A stretch of 64,000 nucleotides of DNA from NCBI GenBank assembly GCA_029880855.1, contig JAOUNS010000003.1:124001-188000 (forward strand). The letters are read 5' to 3'. This DNA comes from Gammaproteobacteria bacterium. Its GTDB lineage: Bacteria; Pseudomonadota; Gammaproteobacteria; UBA6429; Thiohalophilaceae. Under the pieces are notes generated by a model. The model was not told the DNA's origin, searched no databases, and worked only from the letters and a program-made list of their open reading frames with translations. This document shows, piece by piece, positions 28,161 through 35,651 of this stretch (position 1 is its first letter; every line of letters starts with the position of its first letter). A program made the translations under genes and the position numbers.

Positions 28161-28577
28161 ATGAACAGAATAAGGATCAACAAGGGAAGTTTTACAATTG
28201 GTCAGCACAGTCTCGAGCAGGGAACCGTGACCATTGGTCGCAATATTACCAACGATATCCGGTTGAATGATTCCATTGTCAGCAGCAATCACGCCAAGAT
28301 TGTTACCGTGATGAATACGTCCTATATTCAGGACCTGGGCAGCACCAATGGCACCTTCGTGAATGAGCAGCGGGTGGGACAACAACGTTTGCTCAGACCC
28401 AACGATATCATCACTATCGGCATGTATGAGATCATGTTTTTTGCCGATGATATGAGTATGCCGGCGTCAAATAACACGGCCTCTGACAAAACCCAGATCG
28501 CCTATCCGCGCCAAAAGGCCGCAGACACCTCGACACCTGCCAAAAGTTCGGATAATCCGTTCCTGAATAAACGTTGA
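28161..28577 (+). CDS. FHA domain protein
   Basis: 138 residues from the ATG at 28161, chosen because GGAG sits 6 nt before it; two earlier in-frame ATGs exist at 28140 and 28149. One forkhead-associated domain covers residues ~5-95: VTIGRNITNDIRLNDSIVS, SSNHAKI, and LGSTNGTFVNEQRV, the phosphothreonine-binding signatures (R, S-x-x-H, N-G). The tail is polar and threonine-rich. FHA domains read Ser/Thr phosphorylation; the window encodes a Ser/Thr kinase at 54259, but no direct link is shown. Confidence 0.9.
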   Translation: MNRIRINKGSFTIGQHSLEQGTVTIGRNITNDIRLNDSIVSSNHAKIVTVMNTSYIQDLGSTNGTFVNEQRVGQQRLLRPNDIITIGMYEIMFFADDMSMPASNNTASDKTQIAYPRQKAADTSTPAKSSDNPFLNKR

Positions 28578-28596
28578 AATGTCCAACCCGGCGTGA

Positions 28597-29082
28597 TCAG
28601 TGCTTGCCCAGGTATTGATCACACCGGGTGGTATTCTGATCCTTGCTTGCATAGTCAGCCTCGAACCCGACGCCGGCAGCCGCACCACACTCCCACAAGC
28701 GTTGACACTGGAAGTTTTTATCGCTGATTACAAAACCGGCAGCGGATTCCACGAGTTCCAGTTCACAATCAATACCCAGCTCTTTATCCTTGCCATGATA
28801 GGTGTAACGTTGTTTGCCTGAGGGTTGTAAACGAACAGCTTTACCGCTTTCGCCGGCGGCGATGCGACAGGCATGATGTCCGTTAAATTCCGCCCTGACC
28901 AGCAAGTCTCTGCCATCCTGTTTAATCAGAACGACATTTGTTTCCATCAACTCGCTGTCCATCCAGACACCCTTGTGTTGCTGAAAATAACAACCGGCAA
29001 TGTCACTCGCCGCTACCGGCAATACCAGCACCGAAAGTACCATCCCCAATGCCAATCGGATTCTCATCGCTTTATTTTCCAT
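28597..29082 (-). CDS. Secreted hypothetical protein, cysteine-containing
   Basis: 161 residues, family not recognised. Signal peptide MENKAMRIRLALGMVLSVLVLPVAAS; the mature part starts DIAGCYFQQHKGVW. Six cysteines in the mature chain (GCYF, ACRI, IDCEL, FQCQ, WECG, RCDQ) suggest disulfides in the periplasm. The middle is beta-rich. Tail to tail with the FHA gene and followed on the same strand by nothing obvious. Could be a small periplasmic lysozyme-inhibitor-like fold, but I see no decisive motif. Confidence 0.7.
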   Translation of the reverse strand: MENKAMRIRLALGMVLSVLVLPVAASDIAGCYFQQHKGVWMDSELMETNVVLIKQDGRDLLVRAEFNGHHACRIAAGESGKAVRLQPSGKQRYTYHGKDKELGIDCELELVESAAGFVISDKNFQCQRLWECGAAAGVGFEADYASKDQNTTRCDQYLGKH

Positions 29083-29102
29083 ACAGCCTGTTCGTCTGAA
29101 GA

Positions 29103-29543
29103 TTATTTTTTCGCCGCCATGTTGGTCAGCGGGCCAAATACCAGCCAGAGCAGAGCAAAGCCTATTACTGCAGCTGAGCCAACATAGATGAGCAAACTGC
29201 CTGTCGGTACTATTTTCAAGTCATTAATAAAAGCGGCATAACTGCCGGCATCCAGCACCAGTCTCATCACCAACAGCATATCCAAAACCGTAATCACAAT
29301 GGCTGTGACGATGCCGCCGCCACAGAGTATGTTTCTTTCCATACCCGAAAGTGCGCGTTGGTGCTGTTTGACAAATTGTCCGGCAACCAGGTAAGCCGCT
29401 ATTAGCAGCACAGCGAAATACCACAACGGGCTGATATATAGATGAAAGATGTTCTGCAACAAATTGATGATGACCAGGCCAAGCAGATAGCCAACTGCCA
29501 AAGCGCCAAGGTATTTTCCGATTGAAACCTCATGTGAGTCCAT
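29103..29543 (-). CDS. Inner membrane protein, four predicted TM segments
   Basis: 146 residues from the ATG at 29543 (MDSHEVSIGKYLGALAVGYL); the longer frame to 29660 runs through a terminator hairpin and is unlikely. Hydrophobic segments at ~12-32, ~37-55, ~75-98 and ~115-138 (LLIYVGSAAVIGFALLWLVF). Ends in MAAKK. No family recognised. 20 nt upstream of the secreted gene at 29082 on the same strand, so the two may form an operon. Confidence 0.75.
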   Translation of the reverse strand: MDSHEVSIGKYLGALAVGYLLGLVIINLLQNIFHLYISPLWYFAVLLIAAYLVAGQFVKQHQRALSGMERNILCGGGIVTAIVITVLDMLLVMRLVLDAGSYAAFINDLKIVPTGSLLIYVGSAAVIGFALLWLVFGPLTNMAAKK

Positions 29544-29646
29544 GTTGTTGTCCTGTGTCCTATTGATGTGTACATCTATCCTAGCCACAGATCCGAAATT
29601 GCACAAATCAGCCACAAGCGTATCAGTTTTCAATACCGGCAGACAT

Positions 29647-29672
29647 AAAAAAAGCGGCATCCGGCCGCTTTT
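29647..29672. terminator. Orphan bidirectional terminator hairpin
   Basis: AAAAGCGGC and GCCGCTTTT form a stem around ATCCG, with A- and T-runs on both sides. No annotated gene ends here on either strand: the membrane protein gene starts 104 nt away and the AddA-like gene starts 346 nt away. It may end an unannotated transcript. Confidence 0.7.
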
Positions 29673-29932
29673 GCTTTAATACCCTTCAGGCTGTCCCGCC
29701 CGCGCTTGTTTTACCCATGCAGTTATTCTTGTTGTGTTGTGTTCAGCATCCTGCCGCTGCTGGTCTTTCCATGGAGTCATCCATGCGGGCAATCCGGCCC
29801 CAAGCCACTTTTCCCTATGTTGCTTCCCGATATCCGCCGATCCTGTACAAAAATCAACAGTATCAAGTGATTAGCAATTCTCTTATGGTCGGCAAGGATA
29901 CTTTATTACCCTGTACGATGCATGGCAATAAG

Positions 29933-29948
29933 TGTGAATTGCTTCACA
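29933..29948. promoter_or_regulatory. CRP/Vfr-like operator upstream of the AddA-like gene
   Basis: TGTGAATTGCTTCACA is a perfect 6-4-6 inverted repeat and fits TGTGA-N6-TCACA, the consensus of CRP/Vfr-family regulators. It is centred about 78 nt before the AddA-like start. The surrounding 358 nt (29661-30018) hold no supported gene; a 113-residue frame across them has no family character. Confidence 0.5.
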
Positions 29949-30018
29949 TTTTAACTGCACAAGATCCCTCGTCAGGAAATGGGTTTACCCCATCCGGTGC
30001 AATCATTAAGCTACCCCC

Positions 30019-33000
30019 ATGCAATCAACCGGCGCCCCTCAACCTCTCGATAATGTGACTGTCCATGCTTCCGCCGGCAGTGGCAAGACCTACCTGCTGG
30101 TGAGCCGGATTATTCGCCTTTTGCTGGACGGCGCCCGCCCCGGCTCCATTCTGGCGATCACTTTTACCCGCAAGGCCGCCGCCGAAATGCAGCAGCGTTT
30201 ATTGCAACGCCTGTTTGAGTTGGCCGCGCTGGATGATGCCGAACTCAATGCACACCTTGCCCTGCTGGAAGTGCCTGCCACCACTGAAAACCGGCAACAG
30301 GCACGTTGCCTGTATGAACTGTTGTTGCGCACCGAACAACCGGTAAAGCTGACCACCTTCCACGCCTTTTGCCAGGATCTGCTGCGTCGCTTTCCGCTGG
30401 AGGCGGATATTCCGGCCGGTTTTGAACTCCAGGAACGCACCACGGCATTACAGGATGAGGCCTTCGATGCCTTGCTGGAAGAAGCGGCGACCGATGAACA
30501 GAGTGCAACGACCGGGGCACTGGATTATTTATTGCGTGAGTTTTCCCTGTTCAATACCCGCAAGGCGTTACACAGCTTTTTGCAACAACGCAGTGACTGG
30601 TGGGCCTGGACGGCCGGTGCAGACAACCCAACGGCTTATGCTATCGACAACCTGGCCGGGCAGTTACAGATCGATCCGACAGTGGAGCCGATGACAGCGT
30701 TTCTTGCCGAGCGGAGTGACATTGCGCGGTTTATCCCTTTTTTGGAACAACACGACACCAAAACCAATCTGGAATTTGCTGCAAAACTGCACGAGGGTTT
30801 GGCGAATATCGATAAGCCCGAAACAGCCTATCAACTGATTCGGCAAGCCTTTCTCACCGACAAGGGTGAACCACGCGCCCGAAAAATCACCAAGACCAAC
30901 AGCAAGATCTATGGTGAAGACGGTGCAGTAACATTTTTGGCTTTGCATGAACATATCTGCGCCCGGCTGGCCGACACCGACGGCCAACTGGCCGCCATCC
31001 GCACTTATCAGAGCAACCGTGCCTGGTATACCGCCGGGTCTCGTTTACTGGCGCATTATCAACGCATCAAACGCGAACAACGCCTGCTCGACTTTAACGA
31101 TCTGGAATGGAAAAGTTGCCAGTTACTTACACAGGGTGACAATGCCCTGTGGGTGCAATACAAACTGGACAGCCGTATTGATCACCTGTTGATCGATGAG
31201 TTTCAGGATACCAACCCGACCCAGTGGCAACTGGTCCTGCCTATCCTGCAAGAGATGGCGGCAAATACCATGGAGCGGAACCGCAGTGTGTTTCTGGTGG
31301 GCGATGCCAAACAATCCATTTACCGATTCAGGCGAGCTGAACCACGGCTGTTCAATACAGCCGGCCGCTGGCTGGCTGAGAACCTCAATGCCAAAAGCCG
31401 GCCCTTGAACAAGTCCTGGCGTTCCGCACCGGCGATCATTCAATGTGTGAATCGCCTGTTCGGCGCAGGCCCCTTGCACGATCAACTCCCCGAGTTTGAA
31501 CCCCATGAGACACAACATACCGACTTGTGGGGAGAGGTCAAATTGTTACCCCTGGCAGGACTCGGCCATGTTGCTGACGATAGCATCAAGGCGGCTGTTG
31601 ATTCGTTAAACGAAAATCAATTCACGTCACTGCGCGATCCATTGCGTTCGCCACGCTCTATCCCGCAACACAAGACGCATTACGAAGAAGGCAAAACCAT
31701 CGCCGGGGTGATTCACGAATTGCTGGCCGGGCAAACCGTGATCCGGGCGGAGAACAACACTTATCGCACAATCACCTATAGCGACATCATTCTTCTGCTG
31801 CGCTCGCGCACCCATGTGCATGAGTATGAACTCGCCCTGCGTGAAGCCGGAATTCCCTATCTCGGCGCCGATCGCGGCACATTATTGGAAGCGCTGGAAG
31901 TGATTGATATGGTCAACCTGCTGACCTGGCTGATCACCCCCTTCGATAATTTGGCCCTGGCCGGTATTTTGCGCACACCACTGTTTAATCTGACCGACAC
32001 CGATCTGCTTACCCTCGCCGCTGCCGGTTCCGGCAACTGGTATGAACGGCTGGCCTGCCTGGCGGAAGCGTCACCTGACAGCGATTTTGCCCGCGCCCAT
32101 GCCATGTTGGCACGTTGGCAGGCACAGGTCGGTCATATCCCCGTGCATGATCTGCTGGACCGCATCTACAGTGAAGCCAATGTTCTGGCTCGTTATCACG
32201 CCGCCTTTCCCCCGGCCCTGCAATCACGGGTCAGTGCCAATCTGACCCGATTTCTGGAGTTGGCTTTGGAAATGGACAGCGGTCGCTATCCCAGTCTGAC
32301 CCGTTTTCTGCACTGGTTGGCTGAATTGAAACAACAGGCCAAAGACTCCCCCGATGAACCACCGGCACTGGGGCAACAGGATCGGGTGCGGCTGATGACG
32401 ATCCATGAGGCCAAGGGCCTGGAGGCGTCAGTGATCTTTCTGGCCGATGCCGCCCGTTCTCCCTCCGGCAACACAGCCTACGAAACACTGGTTATCTGGC
32501 CCGCGGAAGAACCGCGCCCGTCCACTTTTATGCTGACCCGGCCGCGCACCGAACTGGATCCCTGGAGTCTTGACCAACTGGCCATCAAACAATCCCAGGA
32601 AGCCTGTGAAGAAACCAATCTGCTCTATGTGGCCGTGACCAGAGCGAAACAACTGCTGTATATCAGCGGCAGTCTGCCGGGACGCGGCGATAACACCGGC
32701 TGGTATGGACAGATTGCCGCCCGTTACGCACTGGAAGCAGACAGTTGGACCGATAGCCAATGTCTGGAGGTCTCGGGTCGACCCCATCCGTCCACCTCTG
32801 CATCGGCACCGGCAAGCCCTCATACCATAACGGTCGATCCGCGCCTGTCACAACCGATGGAGGTAAAACCGGCCTGGTATGAGATCGCCCCCAGTCGAAG
32901 TCATGAGCAGCTCACTACCGACTTCGCAACGGATGCGGACGGTCAGACACGCGGCGTTGCCATCCACCTGATGTTGGAGAAACTCAGTCAGCAGCCTGTT

Positions 33001-33420
33001 GATAGGGACAGCGTCAAACAACGCATTGCACAACAACTTGGCTTTACCGTTGATGAGGAGCCCTATACATCATGGTGGCGTGAGGCTGTCGATCTCATTG
33101 CCAATCCGACATTAAAGCATCTGTTTAACCCTGCAGATTATCAGCAGGCCTGGAGCGAAGTACCGATTAGTTATCTGCATCACGGTCAGACCATTCATGG
33201 CGTGATTGATCGACTGGTACTGGTGAACAATGAACTCTGGTTGATCGATTACAAGACTCACCAGCATTCTGAAGAGAAGACGTTATCCGAACTGGCCGGC
33301 CATTATCAGCAGCAGTTGGCTTTTTATATAGAGGGTATAAAAAAAGTCCGGCCGGATCAGACGATCCGACCGGCCTTGTTATTTACCTGGTGCGCCAGGC
33401 TGTGGCCCGTTACGCTGTAA
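30019..33420 (+). CDS. AddA-like UvrD-family helicase-nuclease
   Basis: 1133 residues. Helicase motifs: Walker A ASAGSGKTYLL at ~17-27, motif II region LLIDEFQDTNPTQW, VGDAKQSIYRFRRAEP, RLMTIHEAKGLEASVIFLAD and LLYVAVTRAKQLLYI. The C-terminal ~200 residues contain a RecB-like nuclease (HGVIDRLVLVNNELWLIDYKTHQ), so both subunits of the split AddAB-like enzyme carry a nuclease, as in AddAB. Unwinds and resects double-strand ends for RecA. The dsbC terminator overlaps its last codons. A CRP-like palindrome lies upstream. Its partner is probably the gene at 20149. Confidence 0.93.
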   Translation: MQSTGAPQPLDNVTVHASAGSGKTYLLVSRIIRLLLDGARPGSILAITFTRKAAAEMQQRLLQRLFELAALDDAELNAHLALLEVPATTENRQQARCLYELLLRTEQPVKLTTFHAFCQDLLRRFPLEADIPAGFELQERTTALQDEAFDALLEEAATDEQSATTGALDYLLREFSLFNTRKALHSFLQQRSDWWAWTAGADNPTAYAIDNLAGQLQIDPTVEPMTAFLAERSDIARFIPFLEQHDTKTNLEFAAKLHEGLANIDKPETAYQLIRQAFLTDKGEPRARKITKTNSKIYGEDGAVTFLALHEHICARLADTDGQLAAIRTYQSNRAWYTAGSRLLAHYQRIKREQRLLDFNDLEWKSCQLLTQGDNALWVQYKLDSRIDHLLIDEFQDTNPTQWQLVLPILQEMAANTMERNRSVFLVGDAKQSIYRFRRAEPRLFNTAGRWLAENLNAKSRPLNKSWRSAPAIIQCVNRLFGAGPLHDQLPEFEPHETQHTDLWGEVKLLPLAGLGHVADDSIKAAVDSLNENQFTSLRDPLRSPRSIPQHKTHYEEGKTIAGVIHELLAGQTVIRAENNTYRTITYSDIILLLRSRTHVHEYELALREAGIPYLGADRGTLLEALEVIDMVNLLTWLITPFDNLALAGILRTPLFNLTDTDLLTLAAAGSGNWYERLACLAEASPDSDFARAHAMLARWQAQVGHIPVHDLLDRIYSEANVLARYHAAFPPALQSRVSANLTRFLELALEMDSGRYPSLTRFLHWLAELKQQAKDSPDEPPALGQQDRVRLMTIHEAKGLEASVIFLADAARSPSGNTAYETLVIWPAEEPRPSTFMLTRPRTELDPWSLDQLAIKQSQEACEETNLLYVAVTRAKQLLYISGSLPGRGDNTGWYGQIAARYALEADSWTDSQCLEVSGRPHPSTSASAPASPHTITVDPRLSQPMEVKPAWYEIAPSRSHEQLTTDFATDADGQTRGVAIHLMLEKLSQQPVDRDSVKQRIAQQLGFTVDEEPYTSWWREAVDLIANPTLKHLFNPADYQQAWSEVPISYLHHGQTIHGVIDRLVLVNNELWLIDYKTHQHSEEKTLSELAGHYQQQLAFYIEGIKKVRPDQTIRPALLFTWCARLWPVTL
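33341..33375 (-). terminator. dsbC rho-independent terminator inside AddA-like coding sequence
   Basis: Read on the minus strand, a GC-rich stem of about 11 pairs (CGGATC/GATCCG core extended by GGCC) is followed by seven T. It lies 46-80 nt past the dsbC stop and inside the final codons of the convergent AddA-like gene. Confidence 0.75.
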
Positions 33421-34170
33421 TTACTTCTTTTGTTCCTTCTTGAACTGTTCCAGACCTGCAAACAGGCGATCAGCGGGGACATAGCCGGGAACAATCTGGC
33501 CGTTTTCAAGCACCAAAGCAGGTGTACCACGAACACCCAGATCCTCGCCCAGTATGTAGTGCTCTCTCACCGGATCATCACAGGTCTTGTGCGGTACGCT
33601 CTTACCACTCTTGGCGCGGTTCATCGCCTCGTTACGATCTTTCGCGCACCAGACATCCTGCGCGAGCCTGAATGATTCTGAACCAAAACCCGCCCGGGGA
33701 TAGGCCATATAACGTATCTTGATCCCCAGTTTATTGTAATCGGCCATTTCATCATGCAGCTTGCGACAATATCCGCAATCGATATCGGTAAACACCGTCA
33801 CCGTATGTTTGGTTTCGCCCTTGGGGGCAAAGATGATCATGGAATCTGTCCCTGCGAGTTCCAGGGCATCGGCGCGCACACTGTCCCGTAATCGCATTGT
33901 GATATTCTTGCCGGTCGATATCTCGATCAGGTCGCCGCTCACCAGATATTTTGCATCGGCACTGACATAGAGAATTTTTGGCGGCATGATGGCTTGATAC
34001 AAGCCCTTAACAGGGGTCTCTTTTATGCTGGTGATTTGCTTGCCCGAAAACTGCTTGTTGAGCATTTTCTTGATGTTTTCTATATCTGCCGCAGTACCGG
34101 CAAATACGGCGCTGGTTCCCATTGCCACAAACAAAACTATCGTCATTACTGCATAAATCTGTTTCATCAT
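33421..34170 (-). CDS. dsbC: Thiol:disulfide isomerase DsbC
   Basis: 249 residues. Periplasmic disulfide isomerase. Signal peptide of about 24 residues (MMKQIYAVMTIVLFVAMGTS), N-terminal dimerisation domain, then the thioredoxin fold with CGYC at residues 132-135 and cis-proline GTPAL. A second cysteine pair (CAKDRNEAMNR...HKTC) matches the structural disulfide of E. coli DsbC. Downstream of xerD on the same strand, the conserved enteric order. It meets the AddA-like gene end to end with no spacer. Confidence 0.95.
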   Translation of the reverse strand: MMKQIYAVMTIVLFVAMGTSAVFAGTAADIENIKKMLNKQFSGKQITSIKETPVKGLYQAIMPPKILYVSADAKYLVSGDLIEISTGKNITMRLRDSVRADALELAGTDSMIIFAPKGETKHTVTVFTDIDCGYCRKLHDEMADYNKLGIKIRYMAYPRAGFGSESFRLAQDVWCAKDRNEAMNRAKSGKSVPHKTCDDPVREHYILGEDLGVRGTPALVLENGQIVPGYVPADRLFAGLEQFKKEQKK

Positions 34171-34278
34171 GTCACCCTGTTTTGAAATGGTCAGGCATTC
34201 TACCTGAATCTGTCGTTTATGTGCTGTATTCCGACCGCCCGGTCCCTAAATGGTTCCTGCCGGATCGTTTCCCCGCCA

Positions 34279-35184
34279 TCATCCTCTGGGATGGTGGGCG
34301 GCATGGAGGTCTTTCAGTCTGGCCCGGGCCACATGAGTATAGATCTGGGTCGTGGAAAGATCTGTGTGACCCAGCAACATCTGCACCACACGCAGGTCCG
34401 CACCATGATTTAACAGGTGGGTGGCAAAGGCATGGCGCAATGTGTGTGGGGAAAGTGTGGTATTGATCCCGGCCTGCTTTGCATACCGCTTGATGATGTG
34501 CCAAAAATTCTGGCGGGTCATAAACTGCTTGCGGTTGCTGGGGAACAAAGCATCGGTCACACCACCGTCTAGGATAGCGGGGCGCCCTTCCACCAGATAG
34601 CGATTGATCCAGTCCAGCGCCTCTTCACCTAATGGTACCAGCCGCTCCTTGTTACCCTTACCCACGACCCGTACCACTCCCTGGCGCAGATTGACCTGCC
34701 CCAGGGTCAGTCCCACCAGTTCCGAAACCCGCAAGCCACTGGCATATAACACTTCCAGCATAGTGCGATCCCGCAACCCGGCCGGGTTGCCGATGTCCGG
34801 CGCCTGTAACAGTGCTTCGACATCTTTTTCCGACAGGGTTTTGGGCAGGCTGCGCCCCAGTCTGGGTGCTTCAATCAGGGCGGTGGGATCAACATGGATG
34901 TGTTTATTGCGCAGCAGGTAGCCATAAAACCGCCGAACACAGGAGAGAAAGCGGGCGCTGCTGCGGGGGCTGAAGTTTTGCTCCAGGCGGTGGGCCAGAT
35001 AACCATGCACATCCGCCTTGCTGACAGCGATCAAGTCAGTCTCCGAGGCAGCCAGCCAGTTGGCAAATCCGGCCAGATCATGGCGATAGGCCGTCAGTGT
35101 ATGTTCACTCAAACCCTGTTCCATCCACAATGCATCCAGGAAAACGCTGACCATGGGGTGTTCCTGTAACGGTGTGCTCGGCAC
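34279..35184 (-). CDS. xerD: Tyrosine recombinase XerD
   Basis: 301 residues if started at a GTG at 35184, three nt after the ogt stop; this aligns with E. coli XerD (298 residues), whereas the ATG at 35223 lies inside ogt and the next ATG (35154) would shorten the N-terminus. With XerC resolves chromosome dimers at dif. Core-binding domain FLDALWMEQGLSEHTLTAYRH; catalytic residues ASGLRVSEL (Arg), LSPHTLRHAFATHLL (His/Arg), LLGHTDLSTTQIYTHV (His, Tyr nucleophile). Followed by dsbC. Confidence 0.96.
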   Translation of the reverse strand: MPSTPLQEHPMVSVFLDALWMEQGLSEHTLTAYRHDLAGFANWLAASETDLIAVSKADVHGYLAHRLEQNFSPRSSARFLSCVRRFYGYLLRNKHIHVDPTALIEAPRLGRSLPKTLSEKDVEALLQAPDIGNPAGLRDRTMLEVLYASGLRVSELVGLTLGQVNLRQGVVRVVGKGNKERLVPLGEEALDWINRYLVEGRPAILDGGVTDALFPSNRKQFMTRQNFWHIIKRYAKQAGINTTLSPHTLRHAFATHLLNHGADLRVVQMLLGHTDLSTTQIYTHVARARLKDLHAAHHPRG

Positions 35185-35186
35185 CT

Positions 35187-35651
35187 TCAAACCAGCCTTG
35201 CCCCTTCGTGAGTCAGTAACCACTTTTTGATATCGATTTGCACACCGCTGGTGCTGCCGGCATAACCACCCAGGCCGTTTTTTGCCACAACACGATGACA
35301 GGGCACAATGACCGGAATCGGGTTGGCGCGACAGGCGTTCCCCACCGCTCTTGGACTACTGCCAAGTCGTTTGGCGATATCAGCATAGGATACTGTCTTG
35401 CCGGCCGGGATTTTCTGCATCTCACGCCAAACCTTTAATTGGAAAGGTGTGCCGGACAATCGGATCGGGATATCGACCCGGCTTTGGCCTCCGGCAAAAT
35501 AGGCCTGTAGCTGTTGCAGAACCGGGTGGTTAACCCGCTTGTTCTCAGTCGCGTCTGCATCCGTCTGAATATCAATGGCGACGACGACATCGTCTTCCAG
35601 GTGAATATCCAGCCGGCCAATCGGACTGGACATAGATGCTGTATGCTGCAT
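35187..35651 (-). CDS. ogt: Methylated-DNA--protein-cysteine methyltransferase
   Basis: 154 residues. Repairs O6-methylguanine by transferring the methyl group to its own cysteine. The active-site motif is IPVIVPCHRVVAKNGLGGYAG, and the helix-turn-helix region is PAGKTVSYADIAKRLGSSPRAVGNA. The ATG overlaps the stop of the upstream helical-repeat gene (TAATG), suggesting coupled translation; a second ATG six codons in is possible. No AdaA regulatory domain is present, so it is the stand-alone type. Confidence 0.95.
   Translation of the reverse strand: MQHTASMSSPIGRLDIHLEDDVVVAIDIQTDADATENKRVNHPVLQQLQAYFAGGQSRVDIPIRLSGTPFQLKVWREMQKIPAGKTVSYADIAKRLGSSPRAVGNACRANPIPVIVPCHRVVAKNGLGGYAGSTSGVQIDIKKWLLTHEGARLV

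Noticed and set aside
29717-30058. 113-residue frame upstream of the AddA-like gene
   Set aside because: Overlaps the AddA-like start in another frame, has no ribosome site or family pattern, and lies over the CRP-like site; treated as chance.
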